A stretch of DNA of 64,000 nucleotides from Candidatus Onthovicinus excrementipullorum (GTDB lineage: Bacteria; Bacillota; Clostridia; Oscillospirales; Acutalibacteraceae): NCBI GenBank assembly GCA_018712345.1, contig DVHG01000025.1, forward strand, positions 62,001 to 126,000. The letters run 5' to 3'. Both the position numbers and the translations under genes were made by a program. Below, one piece after another: positions 52,349-62,951 of the stretch (position 1 is its first letter; every line of letters begins with the position of its first letter). Under the pieces are notes generated by a model. It saw only the letters and a list, made by a program, of their open reading frames with translations. It was not told the DNA's origin and did no database searches.

Positions 52349-52678
52349 ATGATCATTGATTTTGATCAGATGCCGGCAGTGACCATTCCGCATCTGAATG
52401 ATGGCGAGGGTGCCGTATCGGCCAAAATGTACAGCGACCCTGCCAACAAGGTTATGGTCAGCCGCCTGCCCGCCGGTGCATCCATCGGGATGCATCCGCA
52501 TGAAACAAGCAGTGAGATCAACTATGTCCTCAGCGGTATAGGCAGGGCGGTCTGCGACGGCGCGGAGGAGGAGCTCCGGCCGGGGATCTGTCAGTACTGC
52601 CCCAAGGGCTCCTCTCACTGCATTATCAACATGGGAGCGGAAGATCTGGTTCTGTTCACTGTGGTACCGGAGCAATAA
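52349..52678 (+). CDS. Single-domain cupin protein
   Basis: 109 residues. The cupin motif 1 is GMHPHETSSEINYVLSG (two His and a Glu), motif 2 is around CPKGSSHCIINMG. Such proteins may bind a metal and a small ligand; substrate is unknown. ATG follows AAGGAGTG with seven bases spacing. Confidence 0.85.
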   Translation: MIIDFDQMPAVTIPHLNDGEGAVSAKMYSDPANKVMVSRLPAGASIGMHPHETSSEINYVLSGIGRAVCDGAEEELRPGICQYCPKGSSHCIINMGAEDLVLFTVVPEQ

Positions 52679-52716
52679 GTTTTATTGTATCAAGAATCGC
52701 TCAACCGGAGGCGTTT

Positions 52717-53337
52717 ATGGATTCTTATCGGACAGTCCGGTGCGAGGCGCACGATGAGTTTACGGAAAAGCGCTCGCGCTTTATCGGCCACGCGTTCCCC
52801 GTGCAGTCGGTGGAGGAGGCGGAGGCGGCCGTCAAAAAAATCCGCTCCCAGTACTGGGATGCGCGCCATAACGTGTATGCGTTCAGCCTGCTTGCCGGCA
52901 ACGCCGTGCGCAGCAGCGATGATGGGGAGCCCCAGGGCACGGCGGGCGCCCCGGTGCGGGATGTGCTGCTCGGCATGGGCGTCACGGACTGCTGTGTAGT
53001 TGTCACGCGTTACTTTGGCGGGATTCTGCTTGGTGCGGGCGGCCTGGTGCGCGCCTACACGCAGGCGGCGCAGCTGGCACTTCAGAAGGCCGGCATTAAG
53101 ACGATGGCGCAGGGCGTCTCCCTGCGGATCGTGTGCGGTTATTCCGCCTATTCAGGCGTTAAGGCGCTGATCTGCTCAAGCGGCGGCGTGATCGAGGAGG
53201 AACTGTTTACCGAGAACGCCCAGATAGATTTTTGCCTGAAAAAGGCGCACTTCCCATCCTTTACCGCAAAGTTGACGGAGTTGACGAACGGGAAACTCAC
53301 CGCTGAGCAGACGGGTGAAAAGTTTTTTGAAATTTAA
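52717..53337 (+). CDS. YigZ/IMPACT family protein (UPF0029)
   Basis: 206 residues. The UPF0029 N-terminal domain has DARHNVYAFSL, DDGEPQGTAGAP and VVTRYFGGILLGAGGLVRAY. A C-terminal DUF1949-like domain follows. The family is linked to translation quality control in eukaryotes (IMPACT); bacterial function is unclear. ATG follows GGAGG with five bases spacing. Confidence 0.92.
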   Translation: MDSYRTVRCEAHDEFTEKRSRFIGHAFPVQSVEEAEAAVKKIRSQYWDARHNVYAFSLLAGNAVRSSDDGEPQGTAGAPVRDVLLGMGVTDCCVVVTRYFGGILLGAGGLVRAYTQAAQLALQKAGIKTMAQGVSLRIVCGYSAYSGVKALICSSGGVIEEELFTENAQIDFCLKKAHFPSFTAKLTELTNGKLTAEQTGEKFFEI

Positions 53338-53410
53338 GTGTATTTTTTGCAGGTGATCGGAAAGATTTGTCGTATAAATATTATAGATAAATCAAGAAGG
53401 GAGGCGTACC

Positions 53411-54424
53411 ATGGCCGGTATGAACATCCGGGAACGTACGGAACAGATCGAGCATCAGGTCTTATCCCCCCATGCCTCCTTCGCGGATGAGAGCCGTGGG
53501 CGCGCCCGGGAAGAGGCGCCCTGTGCTATGCGCACTGCGTACCAGCGCGACCGGGACCGCGTCATTCACTGCAACGCATTCCGCCGCCTCAAGCACAAGA
53601 CGCAGGTCTTCCTCTCTCCGGAGGGGGACCACTACCGCACGCGGCTGACACATACGCTGGAGGTGGCCCAGATTGCCCGCACCATCGCCCGCGGCCTGCG
53701 CCTGAATGAGGACCTGACAGAGGCCATCGCTCTGGCGCATGATCTGGGGCACACCCCCTTCGGCCATGCGGGGGAGCGCGCCCTTAACGCGGTGTACCCG
53801 CAGGGCTTTGAGCACTTTAAGCAGAGCCTGCGCGTGGTGGACAAGCTGGAGAAGGACGGGCGCGGCCTGAATCTCACGTGGGAGGTGCGCAACGGGATCG
53901 TCTGCCATACCCGCGGCAAGGAGGCGGATACCCTTGAGGGCCGGATCGTCCGCTATGCCGATAAGATCGCCTATATAAACCACGATATCGACGATTCCAT
54001 CCGCGCGGGCGTGATGTGTGAGGCGGATATTCCCGCTGCCCTGCGGGAGCAGCTTGGCAAGAGCAAATCCGCGCGGATCAATACGCTTGTGATCTCTTTG
54101 ATTGAGAACAGCGGGGAGCAGATTCGCATGGCACAGGCGGATTACCAGGCGTTTGAAGAGTTGCATGCCTTCATGTATCAGCAGGTCTACCTGAACCCCG
54201 AGTGCAAGCATGAGGAGGGCAAGGCGGAGCAGCTGGTGCAGATGCTGTATGAGCACTTCTGCCGCCATCCGGAGCAGCTCCCATCCCCCTATGATAAGAT
54301 CTGTGTGCAGGAGGGGGAGCAGCGCGCGGCGTGCGACTACATAGCCGGCATGTCGGACTTTTACGCGATGCGGATCTTCCGCAAACTGTATATCCCGGAG
54401 GTCTGGGAGGGCGGCGGCCAGTAA
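53411..54424 (+). CDS. dgt: Deoxyguanosinetriphosphate triphosphohydrolase-like protein
   Basis: 337 residues with the HD domain: RDRDRVIHCNAFRRLKHKTQ (20) begins the family core, followed by TRLTHTLEVAQIAR and the HD pair in ALAHDLGHTPFGHAGE. It hydrolyses dNTPs to deoxynucleosides and triphosphate, protecting dNTP balance. The C-terminal part is shorter than in E. coli Dgt, as is normal in Firmicutes. It precedes dnaG by 18 bases, a common clostridial order. ATG follows GGGAGG. Confidence 0.92.
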   Translation: MAGMNIRERTEQIEHQVLSPHASFADESRGRAREEAPCAMRTAYQRDRDRVIHCNAFRRLKHKTQVFLSPEGDHYRTRLTHTLEVAQIARTIARGLRLNEDLTEAIALAHDLGHTPFGHAGERALNAVYPQGFEHFKQSLRVVDKLEKDGRGLNLTWEVRNGIVCHTRGKEADTLEGRIVRYADKIAYINHDIDDSIRAGVMCEADIPAALREQLGKSKSARINTLVISLIENSGEQIRMAQADYQAFEELHAFMYQQVYLNPECKHEEGKAEQLVQMLYEHFCRHPEQLPSPYDKICVQEGEQRAACDYIAGMSDFYAMRIFRKLYIPEVWEGGGQ

Positions 54425-54442
54425 ACGCAGGAGGTGAGGATC

Positions 54443-56194
54443 ATGCCTGTAAGTGAAAATTTTATTCAGGAACTGAAGATGCGTCTGGACGTTGAGAGCG
54501 TGATCTCCCCCTATGTCAAGCTGCGCCGCAACGGCCGCACGCTCAAGGGCCTATGCCCGTTTCACAATGAAAAGACGCCCTCCTTTACCGTCTATCCGGA
54601 CACGCAGTCCTACTATTGTTTCGGCTGTGGTGCGGGCGGGGACATCATCTCCTTCACCCGGTCAATCAACAATCTGGACTATATGGAAGCGGTCAAGCTG
54701 CTTGCCCAGCAGGCGGGCATGGACCTGCCCGAGGACGGCTATGACGATACGCTCGGCCGGAAGCGCCGCCGGATGTATGAGGCCAACCGGGAGGCGGCAC
54801 GTTTTTTCCACCGGGCGCTGTTCTCCCCGCAGGGGGCGCATGCGCTGGAGTACCTGAAAAACAGGCGCCTGACGCGGGATACGATCGTCCACTTCGGCCT
54901 CGGCTATGCGCCGGACAGCTGGGATGCCCTGCTTGTCCACATGCGGGAAAAGGGCTTTTCCCCACAGGAGCTTTATGAGGCCGATCTGGTCAAAAAGAGC
55001 GAGCGGAACGGCCGCACCCATTACTATGATAATTTCCGCAACCGTTTCATCACCCCGATCATCGACCTGCGCGGCAATGTGATCGGTTTCGGCGGCCGGG
55101 TGCTGGATGACTCCAAGCCCAAGTATGTCAACACTTCGGACACGCTCGTCTATTCCAAGCGACACGCCGTGTTTGCACTCAACTTTGCCAAGGACCACTG
55201 TGCGCAGTCACTGATCCTGTGTGAGGGGTATATGGACGTCATCGCCCTGCACCAGGCGGGGTTTACCAATTCTGCCGCGTGCCTTGGCACAGCGCTGACA
55301 GAGGAACAGGTCAAGCTGATCTCCCGGTATACGGAGGAGGTGGCCCTCTGCTACGATAACGACGAGGCGGGGCAAAAGGCCGCCCAGCGCGCAATCGCGA
55401 TGTTTGGAAAGTCACCCGTCAAGGTGCGGGTGATCCGCCTCAGCGGCGGGAAGGACCCGGATGAGATCATTAAGAACCACGGCAAGGAGCGGTTCCGGGC
55501 GCTGTACCAGGGGGCATCCAATGAGATCGAGTACAAGCTTCTGCGCGAGCGGGACCGGTATGACGTGCAGACGGCGGATGGGCGGCGCGGATTTCTGGAG
55601 GCCGCGGCCGGGCTGCTGGCAACGCTCGATCCGATCGAGCGCGATATCTACGCGGGCCGTCTGGCGGATGAGACAGGCACCGGTAAGGACGCCATTCTGG
55701 AGCGCGTCAAGCAGCTCTCCCGCACGGTTAAGCGGCGGGAGCGTGCGGAGATGGAGCGCATGGCGGAGCGGCGCCTGCTGGAGGCCGGCAGCAGCAAGGT
55801 CAACCCGGAGCGCGCCGGAAATCTGGGGGCCGCGCACGCAGAGGAGCTGCTGATTGCCACGCTCGCCGCCAATCCGGAAATTTACGCCTCTGTACGCGAT
55901 CAGATCACACCGGAGGATTTTACCACGCCGTTCTGCGCCCGTGTCTTTACCACTGTATGCGGCCGTTTGGCTGCGGGGGCTGCGGCGGACCTATCCGCCT
56001 TTGCACAGGGGTATTCGGATGAGGAGATCAGCGAGGTGGCGCGCATCATCAATTTGGCGCAGCGGGGGGCTGATCCGCGCAAGGTGTGTGCGGACTGCAT
56101 AAAAACTCTCCTCGCTGAAAAAGATAAGAGGAAGGCGGTGGACCCATCCGCCCTCAGCGATGAGGAGTGGTACCGCCTGTTTCGCAGGCAGTAG
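54443..56194 (+). CDS. dnaG: DNA primase
   Basis: 583 residues. The CHC2 zinc finger uses C38, H41, C59 and C62 (CPFHNEKTP and YYCFGCGAGG). The TOPRIM domain has LILCEGYMDVIAL with E261 and YDNDEAG with D305/D307. The C-terminal part is a DnaB-helicase-binding domain. It makes RNA primers at the replication fork. Start at 54443 is chosen with AGGAGGTGA upstream; an in-frame GTG at 54434 lies inside that site. It is followed 60 bases later by rpoD. Confidence 0.96.
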   Translation: MPVSENFIQELKMRLDVESVISPYVKLRRNGRTLKGLCPFHNEKTPSFTVYPDTQSYYCFGCGAGGDIISFTRSINNLDYMEAVKLLAQQAGMDLPEDGYDDTLGRKRRRMYEANREAARFFHRALFSPQGAHALEYLKNRRLTRDTIVHFGLGYAPDSWDALLVHMREKGFSPQELYEADLVKKSERNGRTHYYDNFRNRFITPIIDLRGNVIGFGGRVLDDSKPKYVNTSDTLVYSKRHAVFALNFAKDHCAQSLILCEGYMDVIALHQAGFTNSAACLGTALTEEQVKLISRYTEEVALCYDNDEAGQKAAQRAIAMFGKSPVKVRVIRLSGGKDPDEIIKNHGKERFRALYQGASNEIEYKLLRERDRYDVQTADGRRGFLEAAAGLLATLDPIERDIYAGRLADETGTGKDAILERVKQLSRTVKRRERAEMERMAERRLLEAGSSKVNPERAGNLGAAHAEELLIATLAANPEIYASVRDQITPEDFTTPFCARVFTTVCGRLAAGAAADLSAFAQGYSDEEISEVARIINLAQRGADPRKVCADCIKTLLAEKDKRKAVDPSALSDEEWYRLFRRQ

Positions 56195-56254
56195 AAATCA
56201 TCTGATGATTTTACGAATATACATACTGAGATTTGATGTAGTTGGGAGAATCGT

Positions 56255-57367
56255 ATGGACAACAAAGTGACACCCGAAAAAAGAAATGCCGCGCTCAAGA
56301 ACCTAATTGACAAGGGCAAACAGTACGGCAAACTGAGCACGAATGAGATCGACGCCATGATCGCGGAGGTCGACTTTGATATTGAGGAGCTGGACACCCT
56401 CTATGACACCATTGACAGCCAGAATATCGAGATTGTGGATGATTTCGGTGATCTGTCCCTGGACCCGATGGTGTTTGATGAGGATGACCACGCCAAGCAG
56501 CAGGAGAATCTCGACATCGGAATTGATCCCAAGAGCGTGGCTATGGATGATCCGGTCAAGGTTTACCTGAAGGAGATCGGCCGCGTGCCGCTGCTCACCC
56601 CGGAGGAGGAGATCGACCTCGCCATCCGCATCTCGGATAACGATCCGGCGGCCAAAAAACGCCTTGCAGAGGCAAACCTGCGCCTGGTTGTCAGCATTGC
56701 CAAGCGCTATGTCGGCCGCGGAATGCAGTTCCTCGACCTGATTCAGGAGGGCAACCTGGGCCTGATCAAGGCGGTCGATAAGTTCGACTACACCAAGGGC
56801 TTTAAGTTCTCCACCTATGCCACCTGGTGGATCCGGCAGGCCATCACCCGCGCCATCGCGGACCAGGCCCGCACGATCCGCATCCCGGTTCACATGGTGG
56901 AGACGATCAACAAGGTCAAGAAGACCAACAGCCAGCTCCTCCACAAGAACGGGCGCGACCCGACCGCTGAGGAGATCTCCAAGGAGCTGCAGATGCCGGT
57001 GGACAAGGTGCGCGAGATCATGCGCGTAGCGCAGGAGCCTGTCTCGCTGGAGACCCCGATCGGTGAGGAGGAGGACAGCCATCTGGGCGACTTCATTCCG
57101 GATGATGATGCGCTCGCCCCGCAGGACGCCGCCTCCATGCTCCTGCTCAAGGAGCAGCTCGCTGAGGTCCTCAAGACGCTCACCCCGCGTGAGGAGAAGG
57201 TGCTCTCCCTGCGTTTTGGTCTGGAGGACGGCCACCCCCGCACGCTTGAGGAGGTCGGCAAGGAGTTCAACGTCACCCGTGAGCGCATCCGTCAGATTGA
57301 GGCAAAGGCGCTGCGCAAGCTCCGCCATCCCAGCCGCAGCAAGAAGCTCAAGGATTTCCTTGACTGA
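56255..57367 (+). CDS. rpoD: Housekeeping RNA polymerase sigma factor (sigma70/SigA)
   Basis: 370 residues. Region 1.1 is at about 1-80, region 1.2 ([21 protein letters not shown], in part), region 2 ([35 protein letters not shown]), region 3 ([16 protein letters not shown]) and region 4 ([20 protein letters not shown]). It recognises the TTGACA/TATAAT promoters seen through this window. dnaG-rpoD is the macromolecular synthesis order without rpsU. ATG follows GGGAGAATCGT. Confidence 0.97.
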   Translation: MDNKVTPEKRNAALKNLIDKGKQYGKLSTNEIDAMIAEVDFDIEELDTLYDTIDSQNIEIVDDFGDLSLDPMVFDEDDHAKQQENLDIGIDPKSVAMDDPVKVYLKEIGRVPLLTPEEEIDLAIRISDNDPAAKKRLAEANLRLVVSIAKRYVGRGMQFLDLIQEGNLGLIKAVDKFDYTKGFKFSTYATWWIRQAITRAIADQARTIRIPVHMVETINKVKKTNSQLLHKNGRDPTAEEISKELQMPVDKVREIMRVAQEPVSLETPIGEEEDSHLGDFIPDDDALAPQDAASMLLLKEQLAEVLKTLTPREEKVLSLRFGLEDGHPRTLEEVGKEFNVTRERIRQIEAKALRKLRHPSRSKKLKDFLD

Positions 57368-57423
57368 TTTTTTACACATAATAAACGGCTGTACCGGCCG
57401 ATTAATTTGAGGAGGAACAGAAG

Positions 57424-58860
57424 ATGAAAATCAAGCGGATAGCCGCGGCTGTGCTGGGCCTTGCGGCCGCGGCGGGAGTGCTCTCCTTTGCAGGGTGCGC
57501 CAGCCCGGAACCCTCTGAGATTCAGAATTATACAGTGGAGGGGGATACGATCAAGGTCGGCATCATCAGCGATCTGCAGCTCGCGCCGCAGGGTGGGTCG
57601 GATACATATGACAACTCCTACCGTCAGGCGCTTGAGCTGCTCAAGGCGCAGGATGTCGACATGATGATCAATGTGGGCGACTATACGGACACCAACACGC
57701 AGGAGGCGGCGGATAATGTATCCCGCATTCTCAATGAGGTCTATCCGGCGGAAGAGCGTCCGATCTCCCTCTCTATTATGGGCAATCATGATTACTGGCT
57801 GCCCTACTTTGTGGACTGCTGGGAGATTCCCTTTAAATCCAAGATGCAGAACCGCGCCATGGAGGCGGTGGGGGAGACTTCCCCGTGGACGCATAAGGTG
57901 GTCAACGGCTATCACTTCATTGGCTTCAGCCCCACGAGCGGCGATATGGACGATACCGCCTATGAGGAGAAGATCGGATGGGCGGAGGAGCAGATCAAGC
58001 TCGCGGTTCAGGATGATCCGGATAAGCCGGTCTTTGTCATCACCCATGCACCGCCCGCCGGAACCGTCAACAGCACCGGCGACGAGGAATCCGACCTGCT
58101 GGATCAGCTGTTCAGCCAGTACCCACAGGTGGTTTCCATTTCCGGCCACACACACTTTTCTCTGATGGATGATCGCTCGATCTGGCAGGGGGAATATACT
58201 GCTCTCAACACCCAGAGCCTGTCCTATATCAGCATGGGCCTTAGCACGGGTGAGGATCCGGACAGCGCCATTGAGCAGAACCCGATGTGCATGATCATGG
58301 AGATCAGCGACGATCAGCTTGTAATCAATCGCTACAGCGTGCTGACCGGCCAAAAGCAGGGGGATACCTGGGAGATCGGCCTGCCGATTCAGGAGCATCT
58401 GGACCGGTATACGGATGCGCGCGCGGAACAGTCCGCGGCTCCCGTTTTCCCGGAGAACACCAGCGTTTCGGCGGAATTCAAAACATATGATGACGAGGCT
58501 GGCCGGGAGCTGGTCCTGCGCTTCACCTCGGCCCAGCACGACCGCTATGTGTACGGGTACCGTATCACAATGAAGGATGCGCAGGGGGAGGATGTCCGCT
58601 TTACCGAAGGGACGGATGAGTTCGGCAGCCCGGTGTATATTGATTCGCTGGCCTATAACTCGGACTACTATCTGGGCTTTGACCGGATGGCGCCGGAGAC
58701 AGTGATCCGTCTGGGCCAATACACGTCGGATATCAAGGATGGAACATATACTGTTACGGTTAAGGCTTTTGACACCTGGATCCATGAGAGCGTCCCGTTC
58801 AGCTTCACAATGACGGTGGATGGTGAAAATGTAACAACGTATCCGGGTGTTCAGCGGTAA
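57424..58860 (+). CDS. Calcineurin-like phosphoesterase lipoprotein
   Basis: 478 residues. The signal peptide ends in FAGC (lipidated Cys25), so it is outside the membrane. Metal-site motifs are ISDLQ (D50; Gln replaces the usual His), GDYTD (85-89), GNHDYW (120-125), THAPP and SGHTHFS. After about residue 345 a C-terminal strand-rich domain of about 130 residues looks like an Ig-like or all-beta accessory module. Substrate unknown. It is a third phosphoesterase in the window. ATG follows GAGGAGG. Confidence 0.88.
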   Translation: MKIKRIAAAVLGLAAAAGVLSFAGCASPEPSEIQNYTVEGDTIKVGIISDLQLAPQGGSDTYDNSYRQALELLKAQDVDMMINVGDYTDTNTQEAADNVSRILNEVYPAEERPISLSIMGNHDYWLPYFVDCWEIPFKSKMQNRAMEAVGETSPWTHKVVNGYHFIGFSPTSGDMDDTAYEEKIGWAEEQIKLAVQDDPDKPVFVITHAPPAGTVNSTGDEESDLLDQLFSQYPQVVSISGHTHFSLMDDRSIWQGEYTALNTQSLSYISMGLSTGEDPDSAIEQNPMCMIMEISDDQLVINRYSVLTGQKQGDTWEIGLPIQEHLDRYTDARAEQSAAPVFPENTSVSAEFKTYDDEAGRELVLRFTSAQHDRYVYGYRITMKDAQGEDVRFTEGTDEFGSPVYIDSLAYNSDYYLGFDRMAPETVIRLGQYTSDIKDGTYTVTVKAFDTWIHESVPFSFTMTVDGENVTTYPGVQR

Positions 58861-58902
58861 TCTTCATAAACCCTGCTGGAACAAGGGGTTTTGAGACGGA
58901 TT

Positions 58903-58950
58903 AAAAAAAATTCCTGCGGGAGAGTTTTTCTCCGCGCGGGAATTTTTTTT
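58903..58950 (+). terminator. Terminator before the rpoB promoter
   Basis: AAAAAAAATTCC-GCGGGAG type arm (58903-58922) pairs with CTCCGC-GGGAATTTTTTTT (58930-58950). Confidence 0.85.
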
Positions 58951-58963
58951 ATTTTAAAGGCTC

Positions 58964-58992
58964 TTGACACTTGCATGTAAATGCGATATAAT
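58964..58992 (+). promoter_or_regulatory. Promoter of rpoB-rpoC
   Basis: TTGACA (58964-58969), 17-base spacer, TATAAT (58987-58992): perfect consensus. The following leader of about 175 bases has a GC hairpin (GCCCC/GGGGC about 59111-59131). Confidence 0.9.
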
Positions 58993-59178
58993 AACAAACT
59001 GCTATTATTATGGAAAAGTGTGGGGTAGTCTGCCCTTTTTGGCTGTAATTTCCACCAACTTTTCGGGTGATAATGATGGGATTTTTTGCTATTTTAATTG
59101 GATGATGCCCGCCCCTGTCGTCAGCGGGGGCCGAATCCGCACCCTGCGGGAAAAAAATTTGACGGAGTGATGAAGCCT

Positions 59179-62100
59179 ATGGTGAATGTGAAACCCGTAA
59201 AGCTCGGCCAGACCGAGCGCATGAGCTTCGGCAAAATCAATGAGGTCATGGAGATGCCCAACCTCATTGAGGTGCAGAAGAATTCCTACCGGTGGTTTAT
59301 CGAGAAAGGGCTTAAGGAGGTCCTGCGCGATATGGCGCAGATCACCGACTTCAGCGGCAATCTGGCACTCGATTTTCTTGATTACCGGATGGATGAGCAG
59401 CCAAAATACACCATTACTCAGTGCAAGGAGCGCGACGCCACTTACGCTGCGCCGCTGCGCGTGCGCGCGCGCCTGATCAATAAGGAGACGGGCGAGATCA
59501 AGGAGTCCGAAGTGTACATGGGCGACTTCCCGCTGATGACCGAGAGCGGCACATTCGTCATCAATGGCGCGGAGCGCGTTATCGTCTCCCAGCTCGTCCG
59601 TTCCCCGGGTGTCTACTACGGCATGACGCGCGACAAGACGGGCAAGCGCCTCTTCACCACCACCGTCATCCCGAACCGTGGTGCATGGCTCGAATATGAG
59701 ACGGATCAGAACGACCTGTTCTATGTCCGCATTGATAAAAACAGAAAGATCTTCATCACTACCTTTATCCGCGCGCTCGGCCTGAGCAGTGACGCGGACA
59801 TCTGCGACTTTTTCGGCAGTGACGAGCGCATCCTCGCCACGATTGAAAAGGATCCCACCAAGAATACGGAGGAGGCGCTGCTTGAGGTCTACCGCAAGCT
59901 GCGCCCCGGCGAGCCCCCGACGCTCGACACGGCGCAGTCCCATCTGGACGGCCTGTTCTTTGACCCGCACCGGTACGATCTCTCCCGCGTGGGCCGGTAT
60001 AAATATAATAAGAAGCTGGGCATCTCCGCCCGTCTGGCAGGTAATAAGCTGATGCAGCCGGTGGTGGATCCCGCCACGGGTGAGGTTTTAGCCGAGGCCG
60101 GCGAGGTCGTCTCCCGTGATAAGGCGCACGAGATTGAACAGCACGGCATTACGCAGGCTTATCTGGATGCCGAGGGCATTGAGGTTAAGGTGATCGGCAA
60201 TGGTATGGTGGATATCGCCCCGTTTGTCGATCTGACCGGGGAAGAGCTTGAAAACTGCTGCATCAATGAGAAGGTCAAGTACACCGTCCTCATGGAAGTG
60301 CTTGAAAAGTGCGGCGAGAATAAGGATATGCTCAAGGAGGAACTGCTTGCCCGCTGTGACGACCTGATCCCCAAGCACATCACGGTTGATGATATCTTTG
60401 CAACCATCAACTATCTTGACTGCCTGGCGCACGATATCGGTACCACGGACGATATCGACCACCTCGGTAACCGCCGTATCCGTTCCGTGGGCGAGCTGCT
60501 CCAGAACCAGTTCCGCATCGGCTTCAGCCGGATGGAGCGGACGGTCCGCGAGCGCCTCTCCCTTCAGCAGGAGACGGATAAGATCACCCCGCAGTCATTG
60601 ATTAATATCCGCCCGGTTGTCGCGGCCATCAAGGAGTTCTTCGGCTCCTCGCCGCTGTCCCAGTTCATGGATCAGAACAACCCGCTGGCGGAGCTGACGC
60701 ACAAGCGCCGTCTCTCGGCCCTGGGCCCCGGCGGCCTCTCGCGTGACCGCGCCGGATTCGAGGTCCGCGACGTTCACTACAGTCACTACGGGCGCATGTG
60801 CCCCATTGAGACGCCGGAAGGTCCGAACATCGGCCTGATCTCCTATCTGGCAACCTTTGCGCGCATCAATGAGTACGGATTTATTGAGGCGCCGTTCCGT
60901 CGTGTGGATAAGAATACCGGCGTTGTCCTGGATGAGGTCGACTATATGACAGCCGATGTCGAGGATGACTATATCGTCGCACAGGGGAATGAGCCGCTCG
61001 ATGAGCAGGGCCATTTCATCAACAGCAAGGTTCACGCCCGCCATCGCGACACATTCCTGGAGATTGAGCCGGATCGCGTGGACTATATGGACGTCTCTCC
61101 GCGGATGGTCGTCTCCGTCGCAACGAGTATGATCCCGTTCCTGGAGAACGATGATGCAAACCGTGCCCTGATGGGCTCGAACATGCAGCGCCAGGCCGTT
61201 CCGCTGCTTAAGACGGAGCAGCCGATCGTAGGTACCGGCATGGAGTACAAGGCGGCGGTCGACTCCGGCGTCGTCGTGCTGGCAAAGCGCGCCGGTACGG
61301 TTACCAAGCTGGACGCCAAGCGGATTCAGGTCACGGCGGACGGCACGGGTGAGATTGATGAATACGATATTCTCAAGTTTATGCGCTCCAACCAGGGCAC
61401 CTGTATCAACCAGCGCCCCATCGTCTCCCTGGGCGACCACGTGGAGGCGGGGCAGGTTATCGCGGACGGCCCGGCGACGGCCAACGGTGAGATCAGCCTG
61501 GGTAAGAACGCCCTGATCGGCTTTATGACCTGGGAGGGTTACAACTACGAGGACGCCGTCCTGCTCAATGAGAAGGTCGTGCGTGACGATGTCTTCACCT
61601 CCATCCACATTGAGGAGTACGAGGTGGAGGCCCGCGATACAAAGCTCGGGCCGGAGGACATCACCCGCGATATCCCAAATGTCTCCGAGGATGCACTCAA
61701 GGATCTCGACGAGACCGGCGTGATCCGCGTCGGTGCGGAGGTCCATTCCGGCGATATCCTCGTCGGCAAGGTCACGCCAAAGGGCGAGACGGAACTGACG
61801 GCGGAGGAGCGCCTGCTGCGTGCCATCTTCGGTGAAAAGGCCCGCGAGGTGCGCGATACCTCCATGCGTGTGCCGCATGGCGAATACGGCATTGTCGTAA
61901 AGGTGGAGGTCTTTACGCGTGCAAACAGCGATGAGATGAGCCCCGGCGTCAATAAAGTCGTGCGCTGCTACATCGCGCAGAAGCGCAAGATCTCCGTCGG
62001 CGATAAGATGGCCGGCCGCCACGGAAACAAGGGCGTTGTCTCCCGGATCCTTCCGCAGGAGGATATGCCCTTCCTGCCGGATGGCACGCCGCTGGATATC

Positions 62101-62937
62101 GTTCTTAACCCCCTGGGTGTTCCGTCCCGAATGAATATCGGACAGGTTCTGGAGGTCCACATGGGCTGGGCTGCCAAGAACCTCGGCTGGAAGATCATGA
62201 CCCCCGTATTTGACGGCGCGCATGAGTCCGATATCCGTGACGCGTTCCGCGAGGCGGGGCTGCGTGAGGACGGCAAGACGATCCTCTATGACGGCCGCAC
62301 CGGCAAGCCGTTTGACAATCCGGTCACCGTCGGCATCATGTATTACCTCAAACTGCACCACCTGGTTGACGATAAGATTCACGCGCGTTCAACCGGCCCG
62401 TACTCCCTCGTTACGCAGCAGCCTCTGGGCGGCAAGGCCCAGTTCGGCGGCCAGCGTTTCGGCGAGATGGAGGTCTGGGCGCTGGAGGCGTACGGTGCCG
62501 CCTACACCCTTCAGGAGATCCTCACCGTCAAGTCCGACGATGTTGTCGGCCGCGTGAAGACCTTTGAGGCCATCGTCAAGGGCGAGAATGTACCGAAGCC
62601 CGGCGTACCGGAGTCCTTTAAGGTTCTGATCAAGGAGCTGCAGTCCTTGGGCCTGGATATCATGGTTCTGGATAAGGATAACAACGAGATCGACCTCAAG
62701 CAGAATATCGATGGGGACGACACCGAGGGCTTCCGCCCGGAAGATGCCGGCTTCTCCAATGTCAATGACGCCGAGGATTCCGAGGGCTTTATGGTCGAGG
62801 ATAACGGCGAGGAGGACTTTGAGCCCGAAGAGGAGGAACCGGAGGCGGACGATCTGTTTGAAGAGGAACCCGATGAGGACGCCTTCTTCACGGATGAGAC
62901 CTTTGATGATGTCTCTGATGAGGACACCCTTGAATAA
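59179..62937 (+). CDS. rpoB: RNA polymerase beta subunit
   Basis: 1252 residues from ATG 59179; a start at 59170 (three residues longer) is also possible, with GGAG at 59164-59167 fitting 59179 better by spacing. Landmarks are [28 protein letters not shown], the rifampicin-region segment [20 protein letters not shown] (in part), GPNIGLI and [12 protein letters not shown]. The C-terminus has [12 protein letters not shown] and then an acidic tail of about 60 residues rich in Glu/Asp. It has its own promoter, and rplJ-rplL, the usual upstream neighbours, are not adjacent. rpoC follows after 36 bases. Confidence 0.96.
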   Translation: MVNVKPVKLGQTERMSFGKINEVMEMPNLIEVQKNSYRWFIEKGLKEVLRDMAQITDFSGNLALDFLDYRMDEQPKYTITQCKERDATYAAPLRVRARLINKETGEIKESEVYMGDFPLMTESGTFVINGAERVIVSQLVRSPGVYYGMTRDKTGKRLFTTTVIPNRGAWLEYETDQNDLFYVRIDKNRKIFITTFIRALGLSSDADICDFFGSDERILATIEKDPTKNTEEALLEVYRKLRPGEPPTLDTAQSHLDGLFFDPHRYDLSRVGRYKYNKKLGISARLAGNKLMQPVVDPATGEVLAEAGEVVSRDKAHEIEQHGITQAYLDAEGIEVKVIGNGMVDIAPFVDLTGEELENCCINEKVKYTVLMEVLEKCGENKDMLKEELLARCDDLIPKHITVDDIFATINYLDCLAHDIGTTDDIDHLGNRRIRSVGELLQNQFRIGFSRMERTVRERLSLQQETDKITPQSLINIRPVVAAIKEFFGSSPLSQFMDQNNPLAELTHKRRLSALGPGGLSRDRAGFEVRDVHYSHYGRMCPIETPEGPNIGLISYLATFARINEYGFIEAPFRRVDKNTGVVLDEVDYMTADVEDDYIVAQGNEPLDEQGHFINSKVHARHRDTFLEIEPDRVDYMDVSPRMVVSVATSMIPFLENDDANRALMGSNMQRQAVPLLKTEQPIVGTGMEYKAAVDSGVVVLAKRAGTVTKLDAKRIQVTADGTGEIDEYDILKFMRSNQGTCINQRPIVSLGDHVEAGQVIADGPATANGEISLGKNALIGFMTWEGYNYEDAVLLNEKVVRDDVFTSIHIEEYEVEARDTKLGPEDITRDIPNVSEDALKDLDETGVIRVGAEVHSGDILVGKVTPKGETELTAEERLLRAIFGEKAREVRDTSMRVPHGEYGIVVKVEVFTRANSDEMSPGVNKVVRCYIAQKRKISVGDKMAGRHGNKGVVSRILPQEDMPFLPDGTPLDIVLNPLGVPSRMNIGQVLEVHMGWAAKNLGWKIMTPVFDGAHESDIRDAFREAGLREDGKTILYDGRTGKPFDNPVTVGIMYYLKLHHLVDDKIHARSTGPYSLVTQQPLGGKAQFGGQRFGEMEVWALEAYGAAYTLQEILTVKSDDVVGRVKTFEAIVKGENVPKPGVPESFKVLIKELQSLGLDIMVLDKDNNEIDLKQNIDGDDTEGFRPEDAGFSNVNDAEDSEGFMVEDNGEEDFEPEEEEPEADDLFEEEPDEDAFFTDETFDDVSDEDTLE

Positions 62938-62951
62938 TCAAATTATATTGA

